Shown: positions 16,449-25,932, counted from the stretch's first letter. The stretch is DNA of 64,000 nt from Stenotrophomonas maltophilia (GCF_002205165.1 NZ_NIVS01000002.1:1-64000); one strand, 5' to 3'. Numbers and translations are program-made. Notes: generated from the letters alone by a model not told the origin.

Positions 16449-17299
16449 GGTTGACTGGAAACGACATGCCCGGGGTGGTGCTGCCGGATACCGAGGCCTG
16501 GACCGTTCGCGATCCGCTGGGCCGGGAGTACCCGATCTGGGTGGCCCTGCCGGCCGGCTACGAGCGCGACACGCACCTGCGCTACCCGGTGCTGTATGTC
16601 ACCGATGCGCTGTACAGCTTTCCGCTCGCACGCAGCGTGCGCAACATGGTGGGGCAGGGTGGTGCGCACCTGGCGCCCTTCATCCTGGTCGGGCTGCCGC
16701 CGCAGCAGGGGCTGAGCTCGCAGCAGAGCCGCTCGCGTGATTACACGCCGACCCAGCCGGTGCGCCGTACAGGCGACGATTACACCGATGGCATCACCTA
16801 CGGTGGCGCTGCGCACTACCGCGATTTCCTGGCGGACCATGTGCTGCCACAGGTCGAGGCGCGCTATCGCACCGATCCCGCGCAGCGTGCGTTTGCCGGC
16901 CATTCCTACGGTGGGCTGTTCGGTGCGTACGCGCTGCTGACCCGCCCGGCAATGTTCCAGCGTTACATCCTCTCCAGCCCATCGCTCTGGTTCGACCAGC
17001 ACGTGATCAACCGGATCGAGGCGGACTACGCCGATGCCCATGCCGATCTGAACGCGCGCGTGCTGCTGTCCATCGGCGCACACGAAACCCCGGCGTCCGA
17101 CGCGCCGTTCGCGGCGCGCAACGACATGGTCGCGCATACGCGATCGTTTGCCGAGCGTCTGCGCGGGCGCGGTTATCCAGGGCTTTGGCTGGAGACACGC
17201 GTGGTTGCCGATGAGGATCATCTGACGGTCTACCCGGTGATGCTCACCCGCGCGCTGCTGGCCCTGTTCCCCAGCCGGAGCACAGCCCTAGCCGTGTGA
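16445..17299 (+). CDS. Alpha/beta-hydrolase of the esterase D / enterochelin-esterase type
   Basis: The 284-residue protein starts at ATG 16445, overlapping the phosphoesterase stop by ATGA. It has the COG2819 layout: YPVLYVTDALYSFPLA near the N-terminus, nucleophile Ser154 in AGHSYGGLFGAY, and likely catalytic His259 in VVADEDHL. No signal peptide is seen, so it is expected in the cytoplasm. Relatives hydrolyse ferric-enterobactin-type esters or short acyl esters, but no siderophore genes are adjacent, so the substrate stays open. Coupled translation with a metallophosphoesterase suggests a linked hydrolytic step. Confidence 0.87.
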   Translation: MRLTGNDMPGVVLPDTEAWTVRDPLGREYPIWVALPAGYERDTHLRYPVLYVTDALYSFPLARSVRNMVGQGGAHLAPFILVGLPPQQGLSSQQSRSRDYTPTQPVRRTGDDYTDGITYGGAAHYRDFLADHVLPQVEARYRTDPAQRAFAGHSYGGLFGAYALLTRPAMFQRYILSSPSLWFDQHVINRIEADYADAHADLNARVLLSIGAHETPASDAPFAARNDMVAHTRSFAERLRGRGYPGLWLETRVVADEDHLTVYPVMLTRALLALFPSRSTALAV

Positions 17300-17310
17300 A
17301 ATTTTCGCCA

Positions 17311-17371
17311 GTGGGCGTGCACGCCTCGGTCACCGCGCAGCGCGGAGGCTGAGCGCACACGCTACGCCCAC
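17311..17371 (+). promoter_or_regulatory. Nested stem-loop leader upstream of FMN-binding stress protein gene
   Basis: Three nested pairings are visible: GTGGGCGT (17311-17318) with ACGCCCAC (17364-17371), GCCTC (17323-17327) with GAGGC (17345-17349), and an inner CGCG-CAG-CGCG hairpin (17334-17344). The structure ends 12 bases before the ATG at 17383. It could be a structured 5' leader or the terminator of the upstream gene; no T-tract follows, which favours a leader. Confidence 0.45.
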
Positions 17372-17382
17372 CCGGAGACCCC

Positions 17383-17817
17383 ATGACCACGCTGACCCTG
17401 CCCGAACTGGCCAAGAAGATGGCCGGCATCGATTTTGCGATGCTGCAGACCCACACCGCCAGCGGCGAGATCGCCGGCCGGCCGATGAGCAACAACGGTG
17501 ATGTGGATTACGACGGCGACAGTTATTTCTTCGCCTTCGACAGTGCCGACATGGTGGCCGAGATCGAACGCGACCCCAAGGTCGCGTTGTCCTTCACCGG
17601 CAGCAAGTCGCTGCTGGGCAAGCCGCCGCTGTTCGTGGCCGTGGAAGGCCACGCGACGTTGAGCCGCGACCGCGCGACCCTGCAGGCGCATTGGGTCCCG
17701 GACCTGGAACGCTGGTTCACGCAGGGCGTGGATACGCCCGGAATCGTGCTGATCCAGGTGAAGGCAACCCGCATCCATTACTGGGCGGGCGAGGACGAGG
17801 GCGAAATCCGGCTGTAA
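17383..17817 (+). CDS. Pyridoxamine 5'-phosphate oxidase family general stress protein
   Basis: This 144-residue protein has the split-barrel FMN-binding fold of the general stress protein 26 group: FAMLQTHTASGEIAGRPMS near the N-terminus, DSYFFAFDSADM, then KVALSFTG and a C-terminal TRIHYWAG segment. Xanthomonas homologues of this size bind FMN/FAD without being true PNPOx enzymes. It is a stand-alone cytosolic protein whose leader can fold into nested stems. The next gene starts 3 bases after its stop. Confidence 0.9.
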   Translation: MTTLTLPELAKKMAGIDFAMLQTHTASGEIAGRPMSNNGDVDYDGDSYFFAFDSADMVAEIERDPKVALSFTGSKSLLGKPPLFVAVEGHATLSRDRATLQAHWVPDLERWFTQGVDTPGIVLIQVKATRIHYWAGEDEGEIRL

Positions 17818-17820
17818 GCC

Positions 17821-18576
17821 ATGCCCGCATCATCAGTCAGGATCGGATGCGCAGGCTGGTCCATTCCCGGCCGGTACGCGGCGTTGACCGGTGAGGGCGA
17901 GAGCATGCTGGCGCGTTATGCCACACGCTTTTCGGTGGTGGAGATCAACTCCTCCTTCTATCGTCCGCACCAGCAGCGCACCTATGAACGCTGGGCGGCG
18001 AGCGTGCCGGCCGCGTTCCGCTTTTCGGTGAAGCTGCCCAAAGCCATCTCGCACGAGGCCGCCCTGCGCGGCTGCGGTCCGGCGTTGGACCGCTTCCTCG
18101 AGGAGACGGCCGGGCTGGGCCGCAAGCTCGGCGGGGTGTTGCTGCAGCTGCCGCCGAGCCATGCATTCGATGCGCGGGTGGCGGCCGGCTTCTTCGGCAT
18201 GCTGCGCCGTCGCACCGCTGTACCGGTGGTCTGCGAGCCACGCCATGCCAGCTGGTTCACACCGCAGGCCGATGCGATGCTGCAGCGGCATGCGGTCGGG
18301 CGTGTCGGCGCGGACCCTGCGCGGGTTCCGCAGGCCGCCCAGCCGGGCGGTGATGCCGGATGGCGCTACTGGCGATGGCATGGCGCGCCCCGCATGTACT
18401 ACAGCGACTATGACGACACAGCACTGGGTGATCTGGCCCAGGCGCTCGCGCAGCGGACAGCCGGTGCGCGCTGGGTGATCTTCGACAACACCGCCCATGG
18501 GTTCGCCACCGCCAACGCGGCGCGGCTGCAGGACCTGCTGGGCGGCGCCACCCCCCGGGAGCCCGCACATGCCTGA
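17821..18576 (+). CDS. DUF72 domain-containing protein
   Basis: The 251-residue protein matches the DUF72 (YecE-like) TIM-barrel family: RIGCAGWSIPGRYAAL at the N-terminus, FSVVEINSSFYR, FRFSVKLPKAISHEA, and the C-terminal DNTAHGFATANAARL. The biochemical function of the family is unknown. It starts 3 bases after the FMN-protein stop and overlaps the DNA glycosylase start by 8 bases, so these three genes are probably co-transcribed. Confidence 0.9.
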   Translation: MPASSVRIGCAGWSIPGRYAALTGEGESMLARYATRFSVVEINSSFYRPHQQRTYERWAASVPAAFRFSVKLPKAISHEAALRGCGPALDRFLEETAGLGRKLGGVLLQLPPSHAFDARVAAGFFGMLRRRTAVPVVCEPRHASWFTPQADAMLQRHAVGRVGADPARVPQAAQPGGDAGWRYWRWHGAPRMYYSDYDDTALGDLAQALAQRTAGARWVIFDNTAHGFATANAARLQDLLGGATPREPAHA

Positions 18577-19372
18577 AGGTCCTTCCATCGTCATCCTGCG
18601 CGAAGCCGCCGCCAAGTTCCGCGGCAAGACCGTGCGCCTGGCCACCGGCAACAGCTCACTCGATCTGACCCGCATGGAGGGCCGTCGCGTGGTCGCCCTG
18701 CGCAGCTGGGGCAAGCACTTCCTGATCGAGTTCCGTGGCTTCAGCCTGCGCGTGCACATGCTGATGTTCGGCAGCTACCGCATCGATGAGCGCAAGCCTT
18801 CCCCGCCGCGGGTATCGCTGCAGTTCGACAACGGCGAGCTCAACATCTATGCCTCGTCGGTGAAGTACATCGAAGGCGCGCTGGAGGACACCTACGACTG
18901 GCGGGGCGATGTGATGGACCCGTCGTGGGATCCCAGGCTGGCGCGCAGGAAACTCAAGGAAATGCCCGACACCTTGATCTGCGACGCGCTGCTGGACCAG
19001 GACATCTTTGCCGGCGTCGGCAACATCATCAAGAACGAGGTGCTGTTCCGTACGCGCGTGCACCCTGAATCCACGGTGGGCGCGCTGCCACCGCGCAAGC
19101 TGGGCGAGGTCATCAAACAGGCGCGGCAGTACAGTTTTGATTTCCTGGCGTGGAAGCAGGCATTCGTGCTTCGCCAGCACTGGCTGGTCCACACCAAGCG
19201 CACCTGCCCCCAGTGTGGTGGCCCGCTCAGCAAGACCTACCCCGGAACAACCCGGCGACGGACGTTCTTCTGCCCGGTCTGCCAGGTGCGTTACGGTGCG
19301 GCCCCGACGGCACGCAAGGCTGTGCGCAAGGCCGCGCCAGGGCGTTCAGCCAGGACCACGCGCATGGCGTAG
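18569..19372 (+). CDS. Fpg/Nei family DNA glycosylase (endonuclease VIII-like)
   Basis: The protein begins MPEGPSIVILREAA, giving the catalytic Pro2 and Glu3 of the Fpg/Nei family; this fixes the start at 18569 inside the DUF72 gene. It has the H2TH region (DQDIFAGVGNIIKNEVLFR) and an intact C-terminal zinc finger (CPQCGG ... CPVC). It should excise oxidised bases and nick the DNA. The second residues PEGPS are more Nei-like than Fpg-like (PELPE). A basic tail of about 20 residues follows the zinc finger. At 267 residues it has the normal family length. Confidence 0.92.
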   Translation: MPEGPSIVILREAAAKFRGKTVRLATGNSSLDLTRMEGRRVVALRSWGKHFLIEFRGFSLRVHMLMFGSYRIDERKPSPPRVSLQFDNGELNIYASSVKYIEGALEDTYDWRGDVMDPSWDPRLARRKLKEMPDTLICDALLDQDIFAGVGNIIKNEVLFRTRVHPESTVGALPPRKLGEVIKQARQYSFDFLAWKQAFVLRQHWLVHTKRTCPQCGGPLSKTYPGTTRRRTFFCPVCQVRYGAAPTARKAVRKAAPGRSARTTRMA

Positions 19373-19494
19373 GATGGGGTGTCACACGCACCTACGCGCG
19401 TCCTGCGCGATCGACGTCCGATCGCCCTCGCTCCTTTTTCCGAGTCCTTCATGCCGCCCGCGGGATGAAGGCTCCCGTGTCCCACGGAGCGCTC

Positions 19495-20172
19495 ATGCCG
19501 GGCTATACCACCCGCATCCTTACCATCCCGGTCGGCGGTCACGACTTTCGTATCCGCGCGCTCAGCGACCTGCAGCAGTTCTCCGATCCGACGGGTCGCG
19601 CCGAACGTGCCGGCATCCACTCCTCACTGTGGAGCCTGTTCGGCCAGATATGGCCGGCCGGCCGCGCGCTGGCCGACACCATGAGTCACTTCGACATTGC
19701 CGGCAAGCGCATCCTCGAACTGGGCTGCGGGCTGGGCCTGTCCAGCCTGGTGCTGGCGCATCGGGGCGCGGATGTGGTCGCGACGGATCACCATCCACTG
19801 GCCGAGTCCTTCCTGGCCTACAACGCAGGACTCAACGATCTGCCGGCGGTGACCTACCGCGACCTGCCCTGGGAGGTGCCCGATTGCTCGCTGGGCCGCT
19901 TCGACCTGATCATCGGCAGCGACATCCTGTACGAGCGTGGCCATGCCCACCAGATTGCCGCGATGATGCTGCGGCATGCCAAGCCCGATGCCGAACTGCT
20001 GATCACCGATCCCGGGCGCGGCAACGTCGGCGCTTTTTCGCGCGGCATGGCCCTGCAGGGCTTCGATGTGACCGAGCAGCTGGGTCTGTTCGAAGATGAG
20101 GGCGATGCCCCCGGCAATGGCCGGCTGCTGAGCTATCGGCGCGGCACCGTGCGGGCAGTGGCCGTCGCCTGA
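19495..20172 (+). CDS. Class I SAM-dependent methyltransferase, METTL21-like
   Basis: From ATG 19495, which has GGAG 7 bases upstream, the product is 225 residues. It has SAM motif I ILELGCGLGLSS, motif II VVATDHHPL, and GSDILYERGH, which corresponds to the DxxY motif of the Methyltransf_16 family (protein-lysine methyltransferases such as METTL21, and related enzymes). An N-terminal beta segment precedes the fold. The target is unknown: a ribosomal or translation factor lysine is the usual guess, but a small molecule is possible. An in-frame ATG at 19465 is an alternative start. Confidence 0.85.
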   Translation: MPGYTTRILTIPVGGHDFRIRALSDLQQFSDPTGRAERAGIHSSLWSLFGQIWPAGRALADTMSHFDIAGKRILELGCGLGLSSLVLAHRGADVVATDHHPLAESFLAYNAGLNDLPAVTYRDLPWEVPDCSLGRFDLIIGSDILYERGHAHQIAAMMLRHAKPDAELLITDPGRGNVGAFSRGMALQGFDVTEQLGLFEDEGDAPGNGRLLSYRRGTVRAVAVA

Positions 20173-20290
20173 GCGCGCGCCGTGCGCGTTGCGACATCCG
20201 GCCATCCCTCCGTGACGCGGCGTGCAGATCGGCTGTCGTAGGCTGTCGCCGTCCAGATGCGGCCCAGGCGGCCGGGAGAACCCTGATGCG

Positions 20291-21616
20291 ATGTGCTCCA
20301 CGGTCGAGTCACCATGGCCTGTGTGTTGGCAGGGCGCACGCTTGAGCGCGGCCACCACCGCGCACGCCGCGCGACCGCAGACGCGCTCGATGATCATCGC
20401 CGGCCTGTCCACGGTGGTGGAGTGGTACGACTTCACGCTCTATCTGTACCTGGCCACGGTGCTGTCGCGGGTGTTCTTCGGCGGCGGCGAAAATGCGCTG
20501 CTGGCCACACTGGCCGGGTTTGCGGTGTCGTACCTGATGCGGCCGCTTGGCGCACTGGTGTTCGGCAACTTGGGTGACCGCTTCGGGCGGCGCTACATGC
20601 TGCTGGCCTCGATGCTGCTGATGACCGTGGCGATGCTCGCCACCGCGCTGTTGCCCACCTTCGAAAGCATTGGCGATACTGCCGGCGTGCTGCTGTTGCT
20701 GCTGCGCTGCCTGATGGCTTTCTCGGTCGGCGGCGAATACACCGGCGTGGTGGCCTACCTGCTGGAAACCGCACCGGTGCGCAGGCGCGGGCTGGTGACC
20801 TCGCTGGCCTCGGCCGCGAGCGAAGTGGGGGCCCTGTTGGCGGTGGCGCTGTCGGCGCTGACGGTCGCATTGCTGAGTACGGCGCAGCTGGATGGCTGGG
20901 GCTGGCGGATTCCGTTCTTCGTCGGTGCCGCCTTGGCCGGTGCGATCCTGCTGGCCCGCTCGACGATGCACGAATCGCCCGAGTTCGAGCGGCAGCAGGC
21001 CGAAGGCACCGTGCCGGAGTCGCCGATCCGCGACACCTGGCGGCACCACAAGGCCGCGATTGCACGCACCTTCGCGATCTCCGCGCTCGGCTCGATCACC
21101 TATTACGTTGGCATTACCTATGTGCCTGCCTTCCTCGGTTCGGTGGGGCAGGTGAGTGAATCGGAGGCGTTGTGGCTGTCCACGGTCGCGGCGGTGGCGG
21201 TGATCGTGGTGACGCCGCTGGCCGGCGCGTTGTCGGACCGGGTCGGTCGCCGGCCGGTGCTGATCGCGTTGGCCGCGCTGTCGGCGTTGCTGCCGTTGAC
21301 GATGTTCTCGGTGATGGCCAGCGGCAGCACCGTGGCGATCGGGCTGGCGGCGGTGGTGCTGGCGTGTCTGGCCGGTGGAGTGAGTGCGGTGGCAGCGCCC
21401 GCCACGGCCGAGCAGTTCCCCGGCGAAGGGCGGCTCAGTGGCCTGGCGCTGGGCGTCACCATGGCAACGGCCTTCTTTGGCGGCGCCACGCCGTTGCTGG
21501 CCGAGGTCCTGGTGCGGCACACCGGCTGGTCGTCTGCGCCCGGCGCGATGATCGCGGTGGTGGCGGTGCTGGTGCTGCCGGTGATGTGGACGCTGCGCGA
21601 GACGCGGCCCCGGTAG
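20291..21616 (+). CDS. MFS transporter of the metabolite:H+ symporter (MHS) type
   Basis: This 441-residue membrane protein shows the MHS hallmarks: VVEWYDFTLYLYLATVLS in helix 1, GALVFGNLGDRFGRRYML between helices 2 and 3, and GGEYTGVVAYLLETAP after helix 4. The family imports organic acids, betaine, proline or shikimate with protons. The start is uncertain: ATG 20291 gives a long polar N-terminus, and TTG 20342 is possible. It is monocistronic and converges on the siderophore receptor gene. No catabolic gene adjoins it to name the substrate. Confidence 0.88.
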   Translation: MCSTVESPWPVCWQGARLSAATTAHAARPQTRSMIIAGLSTVVEWYDFTLYLYLATVLSRVFFGGGENALLATLAGFAVSYLMRPLGALVFGNLGDRFGRRYMLLASMLLMTVAMLATALLPTFESIGDTAGVLLLLLRCLMAFSVGGEYTGVVAYLLETAPVRRRGLVTSLASAASEVGALLAVALSALTVALLSTAQLDGWGWRIPFFVGAALAGAILLARSTMHESPEFERQQAEGTVPESPIRDTWRHHKAAIARTFAISALGSITYYVGITYVPAFLGSVGQVSESEALWLSTVAAVAVIVVTPLAGALSDRVGRRPVLIALAALSALLPLTMFSVMASGSTVAIGLAAVVLACLAGGVSAVAAPATAEQFPGEGRLSGLALGVTMATAFFGGATPLLAEVLVRHTGWSSAPGAMIAVVAVLVLPVMWTLRETRPR

Positions 21617-21633
21617 CGCTGGCCGCAAACAGA

Positions 21634-21657
21634 ACGGGCCGCCCGAAGGCGACCCGT
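21634..21657. terminator. Candidate bidirectional terminator hairpin
   Basis: ACGGG-C-CGCC pairs with GGCG-A-CCCGT around a CGAA loop, with one internal mismatch. It lies between the convergent MFS and TonB receptor genes. The T-tract is weak. Confidence 0.5.
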
Positions 21658-21687
21658 CTGCTCAAACGCGATGGAGCTCTTCGCGCC

Positions 21688-23859
21688 TCAATACTTCCAG
21701 CGCAGGCTCACCGAGACGAAGCGCGGCTCGCCGTAGTTGTTGTAGTCCAGGTTGGCCCAGTAGGTCTTGTCCAGCGCGTTGCGCACGCTCAACGTGGCCA
21801 GCCAGTTATCGCTGATGCGGTAGTTGGCGTTGAGGTTGACCAGCATGTACGCCGGCTGGTTCACGGTCACGCCCACGCCCGACGGGTGCGGCACGTTGAA
21901 GGCCTGCACCTTGCTCTGCCAGGAGAAGCCGCCGCCGATGCTCAGCCGATCCCAGCTGCCCGGCAGCTGCACCGTGGTGTTCAACTGCAGGAAGTCTTCG
22001 GGCAGGTTGGCGTAGATCAGGTCGGTGGCGGCGCGGGTGACCTTGACGTGGGTGTAGCCGGCATTGACCGTCCAGCCCGGCCGGATCTCGCCGTTGACGT
22101 CCAGTTCCCACCCACGCGACTTGGTGCCGTTGACCCCCACGTACGCCGAGGTGCCGTCGCTGAGCGATCCGTCAGGCTGGCTCATGTCACGCACAGCGTA
22201 GTTGTCCTGCTTGGCTTCGAAGATCGCCGCGTTCGCGGTCAGGCGACCGTCGAACCACTGCGACTTGATGCCTGCTTCCAGGTTGGAACCTTCCACCGGG
22301 GCGAGCAGGTTCTCGTTCTTGTCCTTGTAATTCTGCGGATTGAAGATTTCGGTATAGCTGGCATACACCGAGAAATCCGGCACGATGTCGTACACCACGC
22401 CGACGTAGGGGGTGACTTCATCGGTCACCTTGTACTGGCCGCTCGTGGCGGTGTACGCGCCAGCCGTGTTGTAGGAACGGGTCATCGTTTCCCAGCGGCT
22501 CAGGCGGGCACCGGCGATCAGCGAGAGCGGATCGGCCAGGCGCAGACGCGTGGAGGCATACACACCGCTCTGCTTGGTGCGCGCGATGCGGCTGGCGCCG
22601 GTACGCGAGGCGGTCAGCTCGGGGATGTCGCCGTTCCAGGTGTGGATGTTGGGAATGTCATAGCGCCAGCGTGCGACGGAGGTCAGCGTCCAGGTGGTCG
22701 ATTCCAGGTCCGACCAGCTGCCACCGACGACGACGTCGTGTTCCTGGCCGAACAGCGGGAACTTGCCCGACAGGAACACATCCACGCCATTGCGGGTGTC
22801 TTCGGCATCGCCGGCACCGGCCAGCAGGTAGGTGCCGCTGCCGGTCACCGGGTCGGGGTAGCCGCTGCCGTAGACGCGCACGTTCTGCACATTGCCTTCG
22901 GTGTGCGCGGCATTGACCTTCAGCAGCCAGGTCTCACCGAAGCGCTGTTCCAGGTTGGCGAACGCGGTGCTGGTTTCGCGCTGCCAGCGCGTCCACTTCG
23001 GGGCCATGTTGGTCGAGCGCGGCAGGTGGGCGAAGCTGCCGTCGCTGTTGAAGAACGGCACGGTGCCCCAGGTCGAGCCGACCGGGTTGTTGTCCTGGCG
23101 CTGGTAGCCCACAGTGACGGTGGTGCTGTCGGTCAGATCGCCTTCGACCACGGCCATGCCGGACATTTTGTCTTCGGTGTAGCGGTCGTAGTAGTAGTCG
23201 CGGTCCTGGTAGGCGGCGACCACCCGGCTGCGGAAGCGGCCATCGCGGGTCAGCGGCGCGTTGACGTCGGCCTCCATGCGGCGGAAATCCCAGCTGCCGG
23301 CACTGATGGCGAAGGACGCATCGAAATCACGGCCCGGGCGCTTGCGCAGCAGGTTGACCGTGGCCGAAGGAATACCCGCGCCGCTGAGCAGGCCGTTGGC
23401 GCCGCGGATCACTTCCACGCGGTCGTAGAAGGCGGTGTCGTACTCCTGGTTGGTCGAACCGCTATAGGTTGGCAGGCCGTCCACCTGGAAATCGGTGATG
23501 GTGAAACCGCGCGCGTAGTACAGCGGGCGCTGGGTGTCGTAGAAAGACACATTGACGCCGGTGATGTTGCGCATCACATCGTTGATGCTGAACAGCGATT
23601 CGGTCTGCAGCCGCTCCAGCCCCAGCACACTGGTCGACTGCGGGGTTTCCTGCAGCGTGATCGGCAAGCGGGTGGTGCTCGAGGGTGCGGCGCGGTCACC
23701 CACCACGCTGACCTTGTCCAGGGTCTTGGCATCGGCGGTGCTGCCGGCCTCGGCCAATGCATCGGCAAAGGCCTGCGGGGCGGTCAACGAGAGGGCGGAA
23801 AGCAGGGCCAGGGCCAGCGGGGCACGGCGGGAGCGGAGCGGGTGGGCGCGGAGGGACAT
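21688..23859 (-). CDS. TonB-dependent siderophore receptor
   Basis: The mature start is at ATG 23859 (723 residues), with signal peptide MSLRAHPLRSRRAPLALALL through QAFA. The plug has LPITLQETPQSTSVLG and DVMRNITGVNVS, typical of the TonB siderophore-receptor family, then GLLSGAGIPSATVNLLRKRP. The barrel ends in RFVSVSLRWKY with an aromatic C-terminus. A good Fur box lies 175 bases upstream (24034-24049), so iron starvation should induce it. No siderophore synthesis genes are nearby, so it probably takes up a foreign siderophore (xenosiderophore). Confidence 0.94.
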   Translation of the reverse strand: MSLRAHPLRSRRAPLALALLSALSLTAPQAFADALAEAGSTADAKTLDKVSVVGDRAAPSSTTRLPITLQETPQSTSVLGLERLQTESLFSINDVMRNITGVNVSFYDTQRPLYYARGFTITDFQVDGLPTYSGSTNQEYDTAFYDRVEVIRGANGLLSGAGIPSATVNLLRKRPGRDFDASFAISAGSWDFRRMEADVNAPLTRDGRFRSRVVAAYQDRDYYYDRYTEDKMSGMAVVEGDLTDSTTVTVGYQRQDNNPVGSTWGTVPFFNSDGSFAHLPRSTNMAPKWTRWQRETSTAFANLEQRFGETWLLKVNAAHTEGNVQNVRVYGSGYPDPVTGSGTYLLAGAGDAEDTRNGVDVFLSGKFPLFGQEHDVVVGGSWSDLESTTWTLTSVARWRYDIPNIHTWNGDIPELTASRTGASRIARTKQSGVYASTRLRLADPLSLIAGARLSRWETMTRSYNTAGAYTATSGQYKVTDEVTPYVGVVYDIVPDFSVYASYTEIFNPQNYKDKNENLLAPVEGSNLEAGIKSQWFDGRLTANAAIFEAKQDNYAVRDMSQPDGSLSDGTSAYVGVNGTKSRGWELDVNGEIRPGWTVNAGYTHVKVTRAATDLIYANLPEDFLQLNTTVQLPGSWDRLSIGGGFSWQSKVQAFNVPHPSGVGVTVNQPAYMLVNLNANYRISDNWLATLSVRNALDKTYWANLDYNNYGEPRFVSVSLRWKY

Positions 23860-24033
23860 GGGGGGTCTCTGGACGGGCAAGGAGGAAATGAGGGCAACAG
23901 GCAGGCAACGCCGGCGCACGGGCGCCAGGCACGGGGTGTTCCATCCTGGGAAAGCAGGGGGCGGGGCAGCTGCGGGGCGACGGCAGTCCATTGAGACCGT
24001 CAAGCGCCCGAAGCGACCACCCTGCGGTGTGCA

Positions 24034-24049
24034 AATGTAAATCGTTCTC
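24034..24049 (-). promoter_or_regulatory. Fur box upstream of siderophore receptor
   Basis: On the minus strand GAGAACGATTTACATT matches GATAATGATTATCATT at 12 of 16 positions. It sits in the 330-base gap 23860-24189, which otherwise holds only a 175-base receptor leader and a mqo-side hairpin at 24125-24147; no further gene is seen there. Confidence 0.75.
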
Positions 24050-24124
24050 AGTCGCTTTACAATTCTTGAACAATTGGCGGCGTCGGCGTAGAGGGCTGAG
24101 CACCGGCGGGGAGCCCAAACGCAA

Positions 24125-24147
24125 CCGGCCACCGCAAGGGTGGCCGG
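24125..24147 (-). terminator. Candidate terminator after malate:quinone oxidoreductase gene
   Basis: CCGGCCACC and GGTGGCCGG are perfect 9-base arms around a 5-base loop, 43 bases beyond the mqo stop. The minus-strand sequence after it is only moderately T-rich. Confidence 0.5.
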
Positions 24148-24189
24148 AGGGAAACCGAGGCGGAGACCGAAGGCCCCGCCTGCGCAGGC

Positions 24190-25884
24190 TTACAGCGCCT
24201 GCAGTTCTTCGTTGGCGTTGCGCTTGGCCTCGGCCGGCTTGGCGGCCGGCGGCGGCGGAGTGAGCATCACCGCCGGGCTGGTTTCGACGGGAACGTCCAG
24301 GTACGGCAGCTTCAAGGTTTCGCTGGTCAGGCGGCGGATCTCATTGGTCAGCGCCGGGCTGTCGTTGAGCTTGCGGCCATAGGACGGCACGATTTCCTTC
24401 AGGCGCGCTTCCCAGCCGGCGGCCATCTGCTGGGGGAAGGCCTTCTTGAGCAGGTCCAGCATGATCGGCGGCGAGGTCGAGGCACCTGGCGAAGCGCCGA
24501 GCAGGGCGGCCAGCGTGTGGTCCTGGTCGGTCACGATCTCGGTACCGAACTGCAGGATCGAGCCCTTCTCCGGGTCCTTCTTGATGATCTGCACGCGCTG
24601 CCCGGCGGTGACCAGTTTCCAGTCCTCGCGCTTGGCATTGGGGAAGTATTTGACCAGTTCAGCCTGGCGGTCGTCATCGTTCAGACGTGCCTGGCCCATC
24701 AGGTACTTCACCAGGTCCAGATTCTCCAGGCCCACGCCCATCATCCCGGCTACGTTGTTGTGGTTCACCGAGGAATACAGGTCGAACCACGAGCCGTGCT
24801 TGAGGAACTTGGTGCTGTACAGCGCGAACGGCCCGAACAGCACCACCGGCTTGCCATCGAGCTTGCGCGCATCCAGATGCGGCACCGACATCGGCGGGGA
24901 ACCGGTTTCGGCCATGCCGTAGGCCTTCACCGAATGCCGGCTGGCGATCGCCGGGTCCTGGAACGCCAGGAACTGGCCACCGACCGGGAAGCCGGCGTAG
25001 TTCTTCGATTCGGGAATGCCCGACAGCTGCAGCAGCTTGAGCGCGGCGCCACCGGCACCGATGAACACGAAGCGCGACTTGATGGTGGATTCGTTGTCGG
25101 ACTTCAGGTCCTTGACGGTCACGTTCCAGCTCTTGTCGTCGTTCTGGCGCAGGGCACGCACTTCATGGTTGAGGTGCAGCGCGAAGTTCGGGCTGCGCTG
25201 CAGGCCAGCGGTCAGCTGGCGGGTGATCACGCCGAAGTTCACGTCGGTGCCCAGCGGCATCCAGGTCGCGGCGACTTTCTGCTTCGGGTCGCGGCCTTCC
25301 ATCAGAAGCGGCGCCCACTGCTTGATCTGCGCGGCATCCTCGGAGTACTGCATGCCGTAGAACAGCGGGTTCTTGACCAGCGCCTGCTGGCGCTTGTGCA
25401 GGTAGGCGATGTTCTCGTCACCCCATACGAAGCTCATGTGCGGGGTCGGGTTGATGAAATCACTCGGTTGGCTCAGGCGGCCTTCGCGCAACTGGTGGGA
25501 CCAGAACTGGCGCGAGATCTCGAACTGCTCGGCAATGCCGACCGCACGCTTGGTCTCGATGCTGCCGTCGGGCAGTTCCGGGGTGTAATTCAACTCGGCG
25601 AACGCGGAATGGCCGGTGCCGGCGTTGTTCCAGCCGTCCGAGCTTTCCAGCGAAACCCCGTCCAGGCGCTCATAGACCTGGATGTTCCAGTCCGGTTGCA
25701 GCTCCTGCAGGAAGGTGGCGAGCGTGATGCTCATGATGCCGCCGCCGACCAGGACGACGTCGACCGGCTTGTCGTTGCCGGCGGCCGGGACCGAGCGCTG
25801 ATGCAGCGGCCAGTACAGGAACAGTGCCGCTGCCAACAGCAACACCACGAGCAGGCCGAGGACGACCTTCGCTAGTTTTTTCAT
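24190..25884 (-). CDS. mqo: Malate:quinone oxidoreductase with N-terminal membrane anchor
   Basis: The 564-residue flavoprotein oxidises malate to oxaloacetate and reduces quinone at the inner membrane. The FAD-binding motif [20 protein letters not shown] is followed by family-typical [20 protein letters not shown], and later [10 protein letters not shown] and [25 protein letters not shown]. Unlike the common E. coli-type enzyme, it has a hydrophobic segment at residues about 5-25 before the FAD domain, and a Pro/Ala/Lys tail after the family core. ATG 25884 is chosen because the longer frame to 26040 adds low-complexity residues and overlaps the upstream gene. A perfect hairpin lies in its leader. 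Confidence 0.94.
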   Translation of the reverse strand: MKKLAKVVLGLLVVLLLAAALFLYWPLHQRSVPAAGNDKPVDVVLVGGGIMSITLATFLQELQPDWNIQVYERLDGVSLESSDGWNNAGTGHSAFAELNYTPELPDGSIETKRAVGIAEQFEISRQFWSHQLREGRLSQPSDFINPTPHMSFVWGDENIAYLHKRQQALVKNPLFYGMQYSEDAAQIKQWAPLLMEGRDPKQKVAATWMPLGTDVNFGVITRQLTAGLQRSPNFALHLNHEVRALRQNDDKSWNVTVKDLKSDNESTIKSRFVFIGAGGAALKLLQLSGIPESKNYAGFPVGGQFLAFQDPAIASRHSVKAYGMAETGSPPMSVPHLDARKLDGKPVVLFGPFALYSTKFLKHGSWFDLYSSVNHNNVAGMMGVGLENLDLVKYLMGQARLNDDDRQAELVKYFPNAKREDWKLVTAGQRVQIIKKDPEKGSILQFGTEIVTDQDHTLAALLGASPGASTSPPIMLDLLKKAFPQQMAAGWEARLKEIVPSYGRKLNDSPALTNEIRRLTSETLKLPYLDVPVETSPAVMLTPPPPAAKPAEAKRNANEELQAL

Positions 25885-25932
25885 GGGGATCTCAGGTAGG
25901 GAGACATGGGAAGGATGCCGCCGCTGCCGGGA

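Noticed and set aside
21172..23994. A 940-codon plus-strand open frame over the siderophore receptor
   Set aside because: It is antisense to a well-supported TonB receptor; high GC content creates long mirror frames, and the translation is repetitive His/Arg/Gly text without domains.
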